This document shows positions 43,588 to 53,069 of a DNA stretch of 64,000 bases, piece by piece; position 1 is the first letter of the stretch; each line of letters opens with the position of its first letter. Position numbers and translations under genes: made by a program. This stretch comes from Caballeronia catudaia (GTDB lineage Bacteria; Pseudomonadota; Gammaproteobacteria; Burkholderiales; Burkholderiaceae), in NCBI RefSeq assembly GCF_001544755.2, contig NZ_FCOF02000003.1:62001-126000 (forward strand). The letters run 5' to 3'. The notes beneath the pieces were generated by a model. That model worked only from the letters and a program-made list of their open reading frames with translations, was not told the origin of the DNA and searched no databases.

Positions 43588-46197
43588 ATGCACGATCCTG
43601 CCCATTTCCTGCCGTCGTTCGTATGGCGCGCGGCGCGCGACGGGGTGATCCAGTATGCGAATCCCTGGGCATGCCGCTATCTCGGCGTTCCTTTTCCGGA
43701 GTTAGTCGGTCGGCATTGGCAGGCTTTTGTTCACCCCGACGACATCCCGCCCGTTCTCGATGCACTCCGCCAGATGCGCGACGGCACGCTTTTGCGCAAC
43801 GTCGACGTGCGCCTCTTGCGCGCCGATGCCGCGTTTCGCTGGCATACCCTCCACCTTCAGGCGCGGCGCGACGAGGAAGGCCACATCGCCGATACGGTCG
43901 GCGTCGCCATCGACATACACCAGTGCCGTCACGCATGGGAGATGTATGAGGCGAGCGAGCGGCGTCTGCAGGCCGCGTTCGCCGGCGCGCGCATGGGCGC
44001 GTGGGAATGGGACATGAAAACGCGTGTCGTGCGCATGACCGCGCAAAATGCCGCGCTGTATTCCTTTCCATCGGGCACCGAAGCCGTGCTGCTTGCGGAA
44101 CTATGGGACCGCGTCGCACCGGAATATCGCGAGCCGTTTCAGCGCAAGCTCACCGAGGCGTTGCGCGACGGCGGCCCGTTCGAATTCGACTTCGTGCTAG
44201 AAGGCGATCAGGGAACACGCCGCTGGCTGCGCATGCGCGGGCATCCCGAGTTCGACCGTCATGGCGTGCTCACGCGCGTCTATGGCGTGAGCTTCGACAT
44301 CAGCGCGCAACGCGCCGATGAAGAACGCCTGAGCCTTTCGGAGCGACGGTATCGCGCTTTGGCCGAGACGACGGGCGCGCTCGTCTGGTCCGCCAACGCG
44401 AACGGCGAGATCCTTCCTTCCGGCGGCGAATGGGAGCGATTCACGGGCACGCCGCCCGAAACATTGTCGGGATGGGGCTGGCTCGATTACATCCATCCCG
44501 ACGATCGCGAGCGCACGCATCACGCATGGCTCGAAGCATTGCGCGAAGGCGCCGCGCGCACGCTCACCTTCCGCATGTACCGGCGCGATGGCGCCTATCG
44601 CATGGTTGAGGCCCACGCCGCACCGCTCTATGACGACAAAGGCCACCTGCAGGAATGGTTCGGCACGACGAGCGATGTCACGCCGCGCTATGAAGCCCAG
44701 GCCGCGATCGAAGCGCGCAGCCTGCGCCTCATGGTGGCGATGCAGGCCGCGAACATTCATATCGCATCGCTCGAACTCGCTACATGGACGCTGTCGCTCG
44801 AAACCGGCGGCGAGCGTCGGATCACCGAAACGCTCAGCTATGAAGCGGCGCTCGCGCGCGTGCATCCCGACGACAGCGCGACGCTCGATCGCTACGTGCG
44901 CAGCCTCGCGAATGGCGAAAACCCTGAAGGACATTTTGAATTCCGCGTGCGCAACAAGCATGGCGAGCAATGGATGCAGGGCAGCGCCCTGCTTCAGCGC
45001 AACAAGGAAGGCGAGCCGTTGCGCATCATCGGCAGCGTGATAGATATCACCGAGCGCAAGCACATGGAGCTCGTGTTGCGCGAAGCCGGACGCCGCAAGG
45101 ATGAGTTCCTCGCGATGCTTGCGCATGAGCTGCGCAATCCGCTTGCGCCATTGCGCACGGCCATCGCGCTCCTGCAAAAGAATCAGGACGACGAGACGCA
45201 GTTGCACGAGCTGATCGATCTGATGCGCAGGCAAGTGGAACACATGACGCGCATCGTCGATGACCTGCTCGAAGTGTCGCGCATCACGCAGGGACGCATC
45301 GCGCTGCAACTCGAACCGATCCTCGTCGGCACGGCGGTGTATCACGCGGTGGAAGCGATCGCGGGCATGATCGAATCGCGCTCGCAGAACATACAGGTCG
45401 ACGTATCCGACGCGACCACGTGGGTATGCGGCGATCCCACGCGGCTCTCGCAGATCCTCGTGAACGTGCTGAACAATGCGAGCAAGTACACGCCGGAGGA
45501 AGGCCGCATCAGCGTGAGCGTGCAGGCGGATGACGGATCGGTGTCGATCGTCATCGCCGATACGGGCACCGGCATTTCAGCGGACCTGTTGCCGAAGGTA
45601 TTCGAGCTGTTTTCGCAAGGCGAGCGCACGCTCGACCGCTCGAACGGCGGCCTCGGCATCGGGCTTTCGCTCGTGAAGAAGCTCGTCGAGATGCACAAAG
45701 GCACGATCACCGTGCAAAGCCCCGGGCCGGGCCTCGGCACGACCGTGACCGTGCGCTTGCCGCGTCTGCATCATCATGAACGGCATTCGGCGCTCGCGCT
45801 TTCGGAGACGAGCATGCGCGAGGCGCGCACGGCGCTGCGCATTCTCGTCGTCGACGATAACCGCGATGCCGCCGATTCGCTCGCGATGCTATGCGAGTCG
45901 GAGGGACATGTCGCGCGCGTCGCGTATTCGTCGGCCGAAGCACTGGAGTCCGCGCCGTTGCTGCAACCCGATGTGGCGCTGCTCGATATCGGCCTGCCCG
46001 ATATCGACGGCTATGAACTCGCGCGACGCCTGCGCCGCAAGGGCGATACGATGCCGCTATTGATCGCGATCACCGGCTACGGGCAAGCCGAAGACCGCTT
46101 GCGCGCGCAATCGGCGGGCTTCGATTATCACTTCGTGAAGCCGGTGAATGTGGACAGCCTGCTCAAGCTGTTGTCGTCGCTGACCATCACACGCTGA
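43588..46197 (+). CDS. Multi-PAS hybrid sensor histidine kinase
   Basis: An 869-residue soluble kinase. Four PAS/PAC modules (about 10-120, 125-250, 260-380, 385-500) precede HisKA with LAMLAHELRNPLAPL (His513), an HATPase with GTGISADLLPKVFELF and GGLGIGLSLVKK, and a C-terminal receiver (Asp800 in LLDIGLPDIDGY). No transmembrane helix is present, so it senses an intracellular cue, perhaps redox or a small ligand. The start at 43588 follows AAGGAC. No response-regulator gene adjoins it. Confidence 0.93.
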   Translation: MHDPAHFLPSFVWRAARDGVIQYANPWACRYLGVPFPELVGRHWQAFVHPDDIPPVLDALRQMRDGTLLRNVDVRLLRADAAFRWHTLHLQARRDEEGHIADTVGVAIDIHQCRHAWEMYEASERRLQAAFAGARMGAWEWDMKTRVVRMTAQNAALYSFPSGTEAVLLAELWDRVAPEYREPFQRKLTEALRDGGPFEFDFVLEGDQGTRRWLRMRGHPEFDRHGVLTRVYGVSFDISAQRADEERLSLSERRYRALAETTGALVWSANANGEILPSGGEWERFTGTPPETLSGWGWLDYIHPDDRERTHHAWLEALREGAARTLTFRMYRRDGAYRMVEAHAAPLYDDKGHLQEWFGTTSDVTPRYEAQAAIEARSLRLMVAMQAANIHIASLELATWTLSLETGGERRITETLSYEAALARVHPDDSATLDRYVRSLANGENPEGHFEFRVRNKHGEQWMQGSALLQRNKEGEPLRIIGSVIDITERKHMELVLREAGRRKDEFLAMLAHELRNPLAPLRTAIALLQKNQDDETQLHELIDLMRRQVEHMTRIVDDLLEVSRITQGRIALQLEPILVGTAVYHAVEAIAGMIESRSQNIQVDVSDATTWVCGDPTRLSQILVNVLNNASKYTPEEGRISVSVQADDGSVSIVIADTGTGISADLLPKVFELFSQGERTLDRSNGGLGIGLSLVKKLVEMHKGTITVQSPGPGLGTTVTVRLPRLHHHERHSALALSETSMREARTALRILVVDDNRDAADSLAMLCESEGHVARVAYSSAEALESAPLLQPDVALLDIGLPDIDGYELARRLRRKGDTMPLLIAITGYGQAEDRLRAQSAGFDYHFVKPVNVDSLLKLLSSLTITR

Positions 46198-46245
46198 ACC
46201 TCGCCGCTCTACAATGGGTCTTCGATCAACGCCTTCGAGGACGTC

Positions 46246-46833
46246 ATGACGCAACCGCCCATCAGCCGCTATCCCGTTCCCGAACCGCAAGACTGGCCCG
46301 ACGATATCCGCGCGCGCATTCTCGAAGTGCAGGACAAGGCGGGCTTCGTGCCGAATGTTTTTCTCACGCTGGCGCATCGGCCCGATGAGTTTCGCGCGTT
46401 CTTCGCGTACCACGATGCGCTGATGCTGAAGGATGGCGGGCTCACCAAGGGCGAGCGCGAGATGATCGTCGTCGCGACGAGCGCGGTGAACGATTGCCTC
46501 TATTGCGTCGTCGCGCATGGGGCCATCTTGCGGATCTACGAGAAGAACGCGCTGGTCGCGGATCAGGTGGCGGTGAATCATCGCAAGGCGGATATCACGC
46601 CACGTCAGAAGGCCATGCTCGATTTCGCGCTGAAAGTGTGCCGCGCGTCGGGCGCCGTGAACGATCAGGATTTCGCCGCACTGCACGCGCATGGCTTCAG
46701 CGCTGAAGATGCGTGGGATATCGCGGCGATCACCGCGTTCTTCGGGTTATCGAACCGCATGGCGAATGTGATTTCGATGCGGCCGAATGACGAGTTCTTC
46801 CTGATGGGGCGTGTGCCGAAAGAGCCAAAATAA
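46246..46833 (+). CDS. Peroxidase-related AhpD-fold protein
   Basis: A 195-residue member of the uncharacterised peroxidase-related AhpD/CMD family. The redox motif is NDCLYCVVAHGA (Cys84, Cys87, His91). It is expected to reduce hydroperoxides in the cytoplasm. A TACAAT is present about 35 nt upstream as a possible -10. The LysR gene begins 6 nt after its stop, so the two are probably co-transcribed. Confidence 0.9.
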   Translation: MTQPPISRYPVPEPQDWPDDIRARILEVQDKAGFVPNVFLTLAHRPDEFRAFFAYHDALMLKDGGLTKGEREMIVVATSAVNDCLYCVVAHGAILRIYEKNALVADQVAVNHRKADITPRQKAMLDFALKVCRASGAVNDQDFAALHAHGFSAEDAWDIAAITAFFGLSNRMANVISMRPNDEFFLMGRVPKEPK

Positions 46834-46839
46834 TCACCC

Positions 46840-47733
46840 ATGCGCCTCCCTCCGCTGAAATCCATCATCGCGTTCGAAAGCGTCGCGCGCACCAAGAGCG
46901 TCAACCGCGCCGCCGACGAACTCGGCCTCACCCCTTCCGCCGTCAGCCATCAACTGGCGAATCTGGAAGGCATCGTCGGCCGTCCGTTGTTCACGCGGCT
47001 CGGCCGCGGTCTCGTGCTCACGCCCACCGGCACGCAATATCTCTCCGACGTGACCGGCGCGCTCGCCGAGCTGAATCGCGCGACCGAGCGTGCATCGAGC
47101 GAAACGTCGGTCGAAATATTGCGCATTCATTCGAGCCCGAGCTTCGGTCTCATGTGGCTGCTGCCGCGTCTCGCCGCGTTTCAGGAAGCAAACGGCGACA
47201 TCCAGATGAACCTCGCGTGCTCTTATGAAAACGTGTCGTTCACATCGGGTTATTTCGACATCGACGTGCGTCATGGCTATGCACACTGGACCGATGTCGA
47301 AATCAAAACCCTGCGCCACGAGACCATCGCGCCGCTCGCATCGCGCGCCTATCTGGAGCGCTTTCCCGTGGCTTCTCCCGACGATCTTCTCGAACGACGC
47401 CTGATCTTTTCCGAATCGCCGCTCGTGCAATGGCAGCAGTGGTTCGGCAAATTCGGCGTGGCCGTGAAGCGCAAGGCGTTCGATTTTTCATTCGACCGCT
47501 CGTACATGTCGCTCGAAGCGGCTGCGCTCGGTCACGGCATCGCGCTCGAAAGCACGATGCTCGCCTCCGTCCATCTGGAACGCGGCTCGCTGGTGCCTGT
47601 TTTCAGCAGGGAATTTGCGGTCGAAGTCGGCGCACATCATCTGGTTTACCCCAGTCAGAACGCCGGATTGCCGCGCGTAGCGAAGTTTCTCGCGTGGATG
47701 GATCAGCAAATCGAGCGCCGCACCGATACCTGA
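46840..47733 (+). CDS. LysR-family regulator (GcvA-like)
   Basis: A 297-residue LysR regulator of the GcvA type, with the short N-terminus LPPLKSIIAFESVARTKSVNRAADELGLTPSAVSHQ. The effector domain has the GcvA-like SFGLMWLLPRLAAF and an HGIALEST loop. It reads toward the SDR/transporter/transketolase operon 93 nt downstream and likely controls it; a short inverted repeat lies between. Confidence 0.92.
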   Translation: MRLPPLKSIIAFESVARTKSVNRAADELGLTPSAVSHQLANLEGIVGRPLFTRLGRGLVLTPTGTQYLSDVTGALAELNRATERASSETSVEILRIHSSPSFGLMWLLPRLAAFQEANGDIQMNLACSYENVSFTSGYFDIDVRHGYAHWTDVEIKTLRHETIAPLASRAYLERFPVASPDDLLERRLIFSESPLVQWQQWFGKFGVAVKRKAFDFSFDRSYMSLEAAALGHGIALESTMLASVHLERGSLVPVFSREFAVEVGAHHLVYPSQNAGLPRVAKFLAWMDQQIERRTDT

Positions 47734-47736
47734 AAA

Positions 47737-47760
47737 TTTCTCAGCAACAGTTGAGACAAA
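47737..47760. promoter_or_regulatory. Possible LysR-type binding site
   Basis: TTTCTCA...TGAGACAAA contains the inverted repeat TCTCA/TGAGA (47739-47743 and 47752-47756) with an 8-nt centre, in the 93-nt gap between the LysR gene and the SDR operon. The spacing resembles a LysR T-N11-A box but the arms are short. Confidence 0.35.
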
Positions 47761-47826
47761 CTGCGTTGATCGTCAGGTCGAAGGCGAAGACACTGCGTCT
47801 ACACCAGACAACCAACGGAGACAACG

Positions 47827-48576
47827 ATGTTGCTCGAGAATCAGGTAGTGATCGTCACGGGCGCGGCTTCGGCGCGCGGCATCGGCAAGGCGACGGCAAA
47901 GGCGCTTGCCGCACAGGGCGCGCGCATCGTCGTGCTGGATTTGAAGGAAGCCGACGCGCAAAGCGCCGCGAACGATCTGGGCGAAGGCCATCTCGGCCTC
48001 GCCTGCGATGTCACCGATAAAACCGCATGCGTCGCCGCCGCCGACGCGACGATCGAAAAGTACGGGCGCATCGACGCGCTCATCAACAACGCAGGCATCA
48101 CGCAGCCCATCAAGACGCTGGAAATCGGCGCGGATAACTTCGACGCCGTGATCGACGTCAATCTGCGCGGCACGCTGTATATGTCGCAAGCCGTCATTCC
48201 GCAGATGAAAAAGCAGCAGCGCGGCAGCATCGTGTGCATGTCGTCGGTGTCGGCGCAGCGCGGCGGCGGCATCTTCGGCGGACCGCATTACAGCGCGGCG
48301 AAGGCCGGTGTGCTCGGTCTCGCCAAAGCAATGGCGCGTGAATTCGGCGGCGACGGCATCCGCGTCAATTCGATCACGCCGGGCCTGATTCAAACCGATA
48401 TCACCGGCGACAAGCTCACGCCCGACCTGCGCGCGGACATCATCAAAGGCATTCCGCTCGGCCGTCTCGGCGATGCCGCTGATATCGCCAATGCGTGCCT
48501 CTTTCTTTCGAGCGATCTGTCTTCGTATCTCACGGGTATCACGCTCGACGTGAATGGCGGCATGTTGATTCACTGA
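47827..48576 (+). CDS. SDR-family oxidoreductase (transketolase operon)
   Basis: A 249-residue classical short-chain dehydrogenase. The cofactor loop reads TGAASARGIG, with two extra residues compared with the usual TGxxxGIG; LDLKEADA indicates NAD(H) preference. NNAG, SSVSAQRG (Ser) and HYSAAKAG (Tyr, Lys) complete the site. It probably oxidises a polyol or sugar alcohol to the ketose used by the transketolase encoded in the same operon. Confidence 0.93.
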   Translation: MLLENQVVIVTGAASARGIGKATAKALAAQGARIVVLDLKEADAQSAANDLGEGHLGLACDVTDKTACVAAADATIEKYGRIDALINNAGITQPIKTLEIGADNFDAVIDVNLRGTLYMSQAVIPQMKKQQRGSIVCMSSVSAQRGGGIFGGPHYSAAKAGVLGLAKAMAREFGGDGIRVNSITPGLIQTDITGDKLTPDLRADIIKGIPLGRLGDAADIANACLFLSSDLSSYLTGITLDVNGGMLIH

Positions 48577-48632
48577 TCGCACGCAGGCGCACCTGGATAA
48601 CCAGGGCGCCTGACATGGCTGGAGACAAACTC

Positions 48633-49961
48633 ATGAAATCCAAACTCGCCGCATCGTCGGCAAGCGCTCAGTTCGCATCATCCGATGATGCAACGAGCTT
48701 CGAGGCAAAGACCTATGCCAAGGTCGGACGCCGCCTCATTCCGTTTCTGATGCTGTGTTATCTGGGCGCGTATCTCGATCGCGTCAACGTCGGCTTCGCC
48801 AAGCTGCAGATGCTCAACGATCTGCGCTTCTCCGAAACCATCTATGGCATCGGCGCGGGTATCTTCTTTCTCGGCTACTTCCTCTTCGAAGTGCCCAGCA
48901 ACGTGATCCTGCATAAGGTGGGCGCGCGCAACTGGCTCGCACGCATCATGCTGACGTGGGCCGTAATTTCCGCGAGCTTCGTGTTCGTCAAGTCGCCCAC
49001 GATGTTCTATGTCCTGCGCTTTCTGCTCGGGGTCGCCGAAGCGGGCTTCGCGCCCGGCGTGATTCTCTATCTGACGTACTGGTTTCCCGCCGCGCGCCGC
49101 GCCAAAGCGCTCTCGCTGTTCTTCATGGCGATTCCGCTCGCGGGCATCGTCGGCGGGCCGCTTTCCGGCTACATCATGCATGCATTCCAGAACGTGCACG
49201 GGCTCGCCGGCTGGAAGTGGCTCTTCATGCTCGAAGCCCTGCCTTCGCTCTTCCTCGGCGTCGCGATCCTGTTCTATCTCGACAACGGCATCGCCGGCGC
49301 GAAGTGGCTCACCGATGCGGAAAAAGCCCTGCTCGCCCGCAATGTCGAGAAGGACAACGCGCAGACGGTCCAGCACGTATCGATCCGTTCGTTCATCGGC
49401 GATCGTCGTCTGTGGCTGATGGCCGCGATCTACTTCTGCGTCGTGCTGGGTCAATACGGCCTCACGTTCTGGCTGCCGACGATCATCCGCCGCACCGGTG
49501 TAGCTGACCCGCTGTGGGTCGGCATTCTCACCGCGATTCCGTATCTCTGCGCCATCGTCGCACTGCCGCTGGTCGGCGCAAGCGCGGACAAGCGCCGCGA
49601 ACGCCGCCTGCATCTCGCGATTCCGATGCTCATCTCCGCAGCCGGCTTCGCTACCTTGCCGATGCTCGGCAGCGTGGGCGCCTCGATCGTCTGCGTGAGC
49701 GTCGCGGCAGCAGGCATTCTCGCGTCGTCGTCGCAATTCTGGTCGCTGCCTACGGCAGTGCTGGGCGGCATGTCGGCTGCGGCGGGCATTGCGGCGGTCA
49801 ACTGCTTCGCCAATCTCGCGGGCTTCTTCTCCCCGGCGATCGTCGGCTGGCTCAATGACTTCACGGGCAAATCGACCGCGGGCCTGATCTTCATCTCGTT
49901 GGCTGTCGTGCTGGGCGCGGTGCTCGTGTTCTTCGTGCCGGCCAAGACGGTCAATCGCTAA
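48633..49961 (+). CDS. MFS transporter, ACS (anion:cation symporter) type
   Basis: A 442-residue twelve-helix transporter. LGAYLDRVNVGFAKLQM in helix 1 and FFLGYFLFEVPSNVILHKVGARNW are the ACS-family signatures (tartrate, galactarate, phthalate and related uptake). TGGAGAC precedes the chosen ATG at 48633; another in-frame ATG is at 48615. It lies between the SDR and transketolase genes and likely imports the operon's substrate, perhaps a sugar acid or polyol. Confidence 0.92.
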   Translation: MKSKLAASSASAQFASSDDATSFEAKTYAKVGRRLIPFLMLCYLGAYLDRVNVGFAKLQMLNDLRFSETIYGIGAGIFFLGYFLFEVPSNVILHKVGARNWLARIMLTWAVISASFVFVKSPTMFYVLRFLLGVAEAGFAPGVILYLTYWFPAARRAKALSLFFMAIPLAGIVGGPLSGYIMHAFQNVHGLAGWKWLFMLEALPSLFLGVAILFYLDNGIAGAKWLTDAEKALLARNVEKDNAQTVQHVSIRSFIGDRRLWLMAAIYFCVVLGQYGLTFWLPTIIRRTGVADPLWVGILTAIPYLCAIVALPLVGASADKRRERRLHLAIPMLISAAGFATLPMLGSVGASIVCVSVAAAGILASSSQFWSLPTAVLGGMSAAAGIAAVNCFANLAGFFSPAIVGWLNDFTGKSTAGLIFISLAVVLGAVLVFFVPAKTVNR

Positions 49962-49987
49962 ATCCAATTCACTCAAGGAGACAACAC

Positions 49988-50830
49988 ATGAGTACTCCCG
50001 TCATCGAGGAGGTGACGCTCGCTGAGCGCGCCCACCGTATTCGCCGCAACGCCCTGCTGATGGGCGAAGTGCAAGGCCAGGGCTATATCGGCCAGGCGCT
50101 CGATATCGCCGACGTGCTGGCCGTCGCCTACTTCGGCGCGATGAACTACCGCCCCGAAGATCCGCAATGGGAAGATCGCGACCGCTTCCTGCTGTCGAAC
50201 GGTCACTATGCGATCGCGCTGTACGCCGCGCTGTTCGAAGCGGGCATCCTGCCGCAAGAGGAACTCGAAACCTACGGCAGCGACGACAGCCGCCTGCCCA
50301 TGTCCGGCATGGCGAGCTATACGCCCGGCATGGAAATGTCCGGCGGCTCGCTGGGGCAAGGTCTCACCATCGCGGTGGGCCGCGGCCTCGGCCTCAAGCG
50401 CAAGGGATCGAAGTCCTTCGTCTACACGCTCTTTTCCGATGGCGAGCTCGATGAAGGCTCGGTCTGGGAAGGCCTGATGTCGGCGGCGCACTGGAAGCTC
50501 GATAACCTCATCGCGATGGTCGACGTGAACAACCAGCAAGCCGATGGCCCTTCGACACAGATCATGGCCTTCGAGCCGCTCGTCGAGAAGCTCGAAGCGT
50601 TCGGCTGGTACGTGCAGCGCGTGAACGGCAACGATATCGACGCCGTGAAGCGGGCCTTCGACAACGCGCGCACTTCGAAGGAAGCGAAGCCGCGCATCAT
50701 CGTGTGCGATACGAAGATGGGCTGCGGCGTGCCGTTTCTCGAACAGCGCGAGAAAAACCACTTTATCCGCGTCGATGCCGACGAATGGCAACTGGCGCTC
50801 GAAGCACTCGAAGCAGGGAGACAAGCATGA
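49988..50830 (+). CDS. Transketolase, N-terminal (TPP-binding) subunit
   Basis: A 280-residue protein equivalent to the first half of transketolase. The thiamine-pyrophosphate motif SDGELDEGSVWE...VDVNNQQ, the LSNGHYAIALYAAL segment and GSLGQGL are all present. It pairs with the next gene to form a split transketolase moving two-carbon units between sugars. Split enzymes of this kind work in dedicated sugar pathways (for example apulose-4-phosphate or sulfosugar transketolases). AAGGAGACAAC precedes the ATG, and the stop overlaps the next start by 4 nt. Confidence 0.94.
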   Translation: MSTPVIEEVTLAERAHRIRRNALLMGEVQGQGYIGQALDIADVLAVAYFGAMNYRPEDPQWEDRDRFLLSNGHYAIALYAALFEAGILPQEELETYGSDDSRLPMSGMASYTPGMEMSGGSLGQGLTIAVGRGLGLKRKGSKSFVYTLFSDGELDEGSVWEGLMSAAHWKLDNLIAMVDVNNQQADGPSTQIMAFEPLVEKLEAFGWYVQRVNGNDIDAVKRAFDNARTSKEAKPRIIVCDTKMGCGVPFLEQREKNHFIRVDADEWQLALEALEAGRQA

Positions 50831-51810
50831 GCACGCGCCTCAAGACATCGGCGATGATCGCCTCCATCGCGAACGAAGGACAGGTCACGCGTTCCGCACC
50901 GTTCGGCCATGCGCTCGTCGAACTGGCTCGCACGAAGAGCAACGTCATCGGCATGACGGCCGATCTCGGCAAGTACACGGACCTGCATATCCTCGCGAAG
51001 GAATTTCCCGATCGTTACTATCAGATGGGCATGGCCGAGCAATTGCTGATGGGCGCGGCGTCGGGCTTCGCGCATGAAGGCGCACAGCCGTTCGTCACGA
51101 CCTATGCGGTATTCGCGACGCGCCGGGCGTATGACTTCATCCATCAGACGATCGCCGAAGACAATCTGGATGTGAAGATCGTCGCCGCGCTGCCCGGACT
51201 CACGACGGGCTACGGCCCGAGCCATCAGGCGGCGGAAGACCTCGCGTTGATGCGCGCGATGCCGAACATGACCGTGATCGATCCGTGCGATGCGCTCGAT
51301 ATCGAGCAGATGGTGCCCGCGATCGCCGCGCACAAGGGTCCCGTGTATGCGCGTCTGTTGCGCGGCAACGTGCCCGCCGTGCTCGACGAATACGACTACA
51401 CGTTCGAGCTCGGCAAGGCGAAACTGCTGCGCGACGGCCGCGACGTGCTCGTCATCTCGTCGGGCATCATGACGATGCGCGCGCTCGAAACCGCCAAGGC
51501 GCTGCAAGCCGATAACGTCGATGTCGCCGTGCTGCACGTGCCGACGATCAAGCCGCTCGATACGGACACGATCATCCGCGAGGCGAAGCGTTCGGGACGT
51601 CTCGTCGTGGTCGCGGAAAATCATACGGTGATCGGCGGACTGGGCGAAGCGGTGGCGACCGCGCTGCTGACGGCGGGCGTGACGCCGGCGTTCCGTCAGA
51701 TCGCATTGCCCGATGCGTTCCTCGACGCAGGCGCGCTGCCCACCCTGCACGACCGCTATGGCATCTCCACGAACGTGATGGCGAGCACGATCAAAGGCTG
51801 GCTGGCGTAA
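50827..51810 (+). CDS. Transketolase, C-terminal subunit
   Basis: A 327-residue partner subunit with the pyrimidine-binding domain (MTADLGKY, the catalytic Glu in MGMAEQLLMGAASGFA) and the C-terminal transketolase domain (LLRDGRDVLVISSGIMT, AENHTVIGGLGEAVA). It starts inside the stop codon of the N-terminal subunit (ATGA) and would be made in equal amount. The last gene of the operon, it is followed directly by a strong terminator. Confidence 0.94.
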   Translation: MSTRLKTSAMIASIANEGQVTRSAPFGHALVELARTKSNVIGMTADLGKYTDLHILAKEFPDRYYQMGMAEQLLMGAASGFAHEGAQPFVTTYAVFATRRAYDFIHQTIAEDNLDVKIVAALPGLTTGYGPSHQAAEDLALMRAMPNMTVIDPCDALDIEQMVPAIAAHKGPVYARLLRGNVPAVLDEYDYTFELGKAKLLRDGRDVLVISSGIMTMRALETAKALQADNVDVAVLHVPTIKPLDTDTIIREAKRSGRLVVVAENHTVIGGLGEAVATALLTAGVTPAFRQIALPDAFLDAGALPTLHDRYGISTNVMASTIKGWLA

Positions 51811-51820
51811 TGCGTGATTG

Positions 51821-51855
51821 CGCCGCGCGGTTGCACGAATCGCGCGGCGTTTTTT
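51821..51855 (+). terminator. Strong intrinsic terminator of the transketolase operon
   Basis: CGCCGCGCG (51821-51829) and CGCGCGGCG (51841-51849) form a perfect 9-bp stem with an 11-nt loop, followed by six T. It lies 10 nt after the transketolase stop and touches the 3' end of the converging DUF2894 gene. Confidence 0.92.
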
Positions 51856-52429
51856 ATTTCTTCTTGCGTGCGCTTTTCTTCGCGCCCGGCGCATCTTTCG
51901 AAACGGTCGATACAGGACCGTTCATCGCTTCCATCCACGAAAGCGCATCGATGTACGCGAGAAATTGCTGAAGATATTCCGGCGATAACTCGCGCATCAA
52001 CGACAGCGACCGATGCACGAGACTGCTCGAATTGAGCGGCCCCGCATTCTTCGGCACTTGCGCGAACGAATCGCGCAACTGCTTTTCCGCGCTGACCTTC
52101 GACCACACCGCACGGAAATAATCGAGCAACTCCGCGTGCGAAGTCTCGTTCGTCGAAGTCGCCCTGGCGATGTCATCGACGAGCGCCGCGAGCGGGCCGT
52201 GTGCCGGATCGTCCTTCGCAGCAGCCACTTTCATCGAATCGATATCGCGCCGATACGCATCGAGCAATTGCTCGAGCCGTTCATCGAGCATGCGACGCGC
52301 CTCGCCTTCATACGCGCCCGCGCGCCGGTCCAATGCATCGATGAGATGGAAGCGCACGGGATTCGCGCGGTCGTCGCCGTTCGCGCGCCATGCGTCGAGC
52401 ATCGCGCGTGCCGATGCCGCGTTATTCAT
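51854..52429 (-). CDS. DUF2894 family protein (stator operon)
   Basis: A 191-residue soluble, helical protein of the DUF2894 family, with a Lys-rich tail (KKSARKKK). No catalytic motif is visible. It overlaps the 3' end of the MotB/OmpA-like gene by 8 nt, so it is the last gene of the tightly packed operon DUF3348/MotA-like/MotB-like/DUF2894. A cytoplasmic accessory role in that complex is inferred from position only. Confidence 0.85.
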   Translation of the reverse strand: MNNAASARAMLDAWRANGDDRANPVRFHLIDALDRRAGAYEGEARRMLDERLEQLLDAYRRDIDSMKVAAAKDDPAHGPLAALVDDIARATSTNETSHAELLDYFRAVWSKVSAEKQLRDSFAQVPKNAGPLNSSSLVHRSLSLMRELSPEYLQQFLAYIDALSWMEAMNGPVSTVSKDAPGAKKSARKKK

Positions 52430-53069
52430 GCGCCTTCGCGTCGCCGTTGGTCGGCCGCGGCACGGCCGAAATCTCGACGCGCCGGTTCTTCGCGCGCCCT
52501 TCAGGATCGGCGTTGGAACTCACCGGCTGCTCGGAGCCGAACGCCGCCGCGAACACGGAAGGAGAAGGCACGCCCGCATCGATCAACGCGCGCGTCACCG
52601 TCAATGCGCGCTTCGCGGACAGCTCCCAGTTGTCCGCGAAGCGGCGATTGTTTTCGTGAACCTGCTGATCGTCGGCGAAACCGCTCACCATGAGAATCTC
52701 TTCATGCGCGCGAAGATACGTGGAAAGCGGTCCGGCCAGGCTTTTCAGCACGTCGCGGCCCTGCGGCTGCAACTGATCCGAGTTGAGCGCGAAGAGCACG
52801 CTTCCGCTGATGCCGATGCGCCCGTTCACGAGCGTCACGCGCCCCGACGCGAGCGGCCCCGCGAGCGCCTGCTCCAGCGTCAGGCGGCGCTGCGTTTCTT
52901 CCTGCCGATGCTTCACTTCTTCGTCGAGCTTGTTTTCGAGCTGCAATTGCACGCCGATCACGCCGACGAGTATCAGCACGAACGCGCCGAGCAGCACCGA
53001 CATCAGATCGGCGAATGCGGCCCAGATTGGCGCGGCGTATTCCGTGCCGCCGTCGATGTCCTCGTTCAT
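52422..53069 (-). CDS. MotB/OmpA-like stator subunit
   Basis: A 215-residue protein with a short cytoplasmic N-terminus, one transmembrane helix (about 14-41) and a C-terminal OmpA-like peptidoglycan-binding domain (about 90-205, ending NRRVEI). In the helix, AAFADLMSVLLGAF places Asp21 where MotB has its proton-carrying Asp (YADFMTAMM). It therefore looks like the ion-conducting, wall-anchored subunit of a stator. Its start overlaps the MotA-like stop by 4 nt. Confidence 0.88.
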   Translation of the reverse strand: MNEDIDGGTEYAAPIWAAFADLMSVLLGAFVLILVGVIGVQLQLENKLDEEVKHRQEETQRRLTLEQALAGPLASGRVTLVNGRIGISGSVLFALNSDQLQPQGRDVLKSLAGPLSTYLRAHEEILMVSGFADDQQVHENNRRFADNWELSAKRALTVTRALIDAGVPSPSVFAAAFGSEQPVSSNADPEGRAKNRRVEISAVPRPTNGDAKAHE

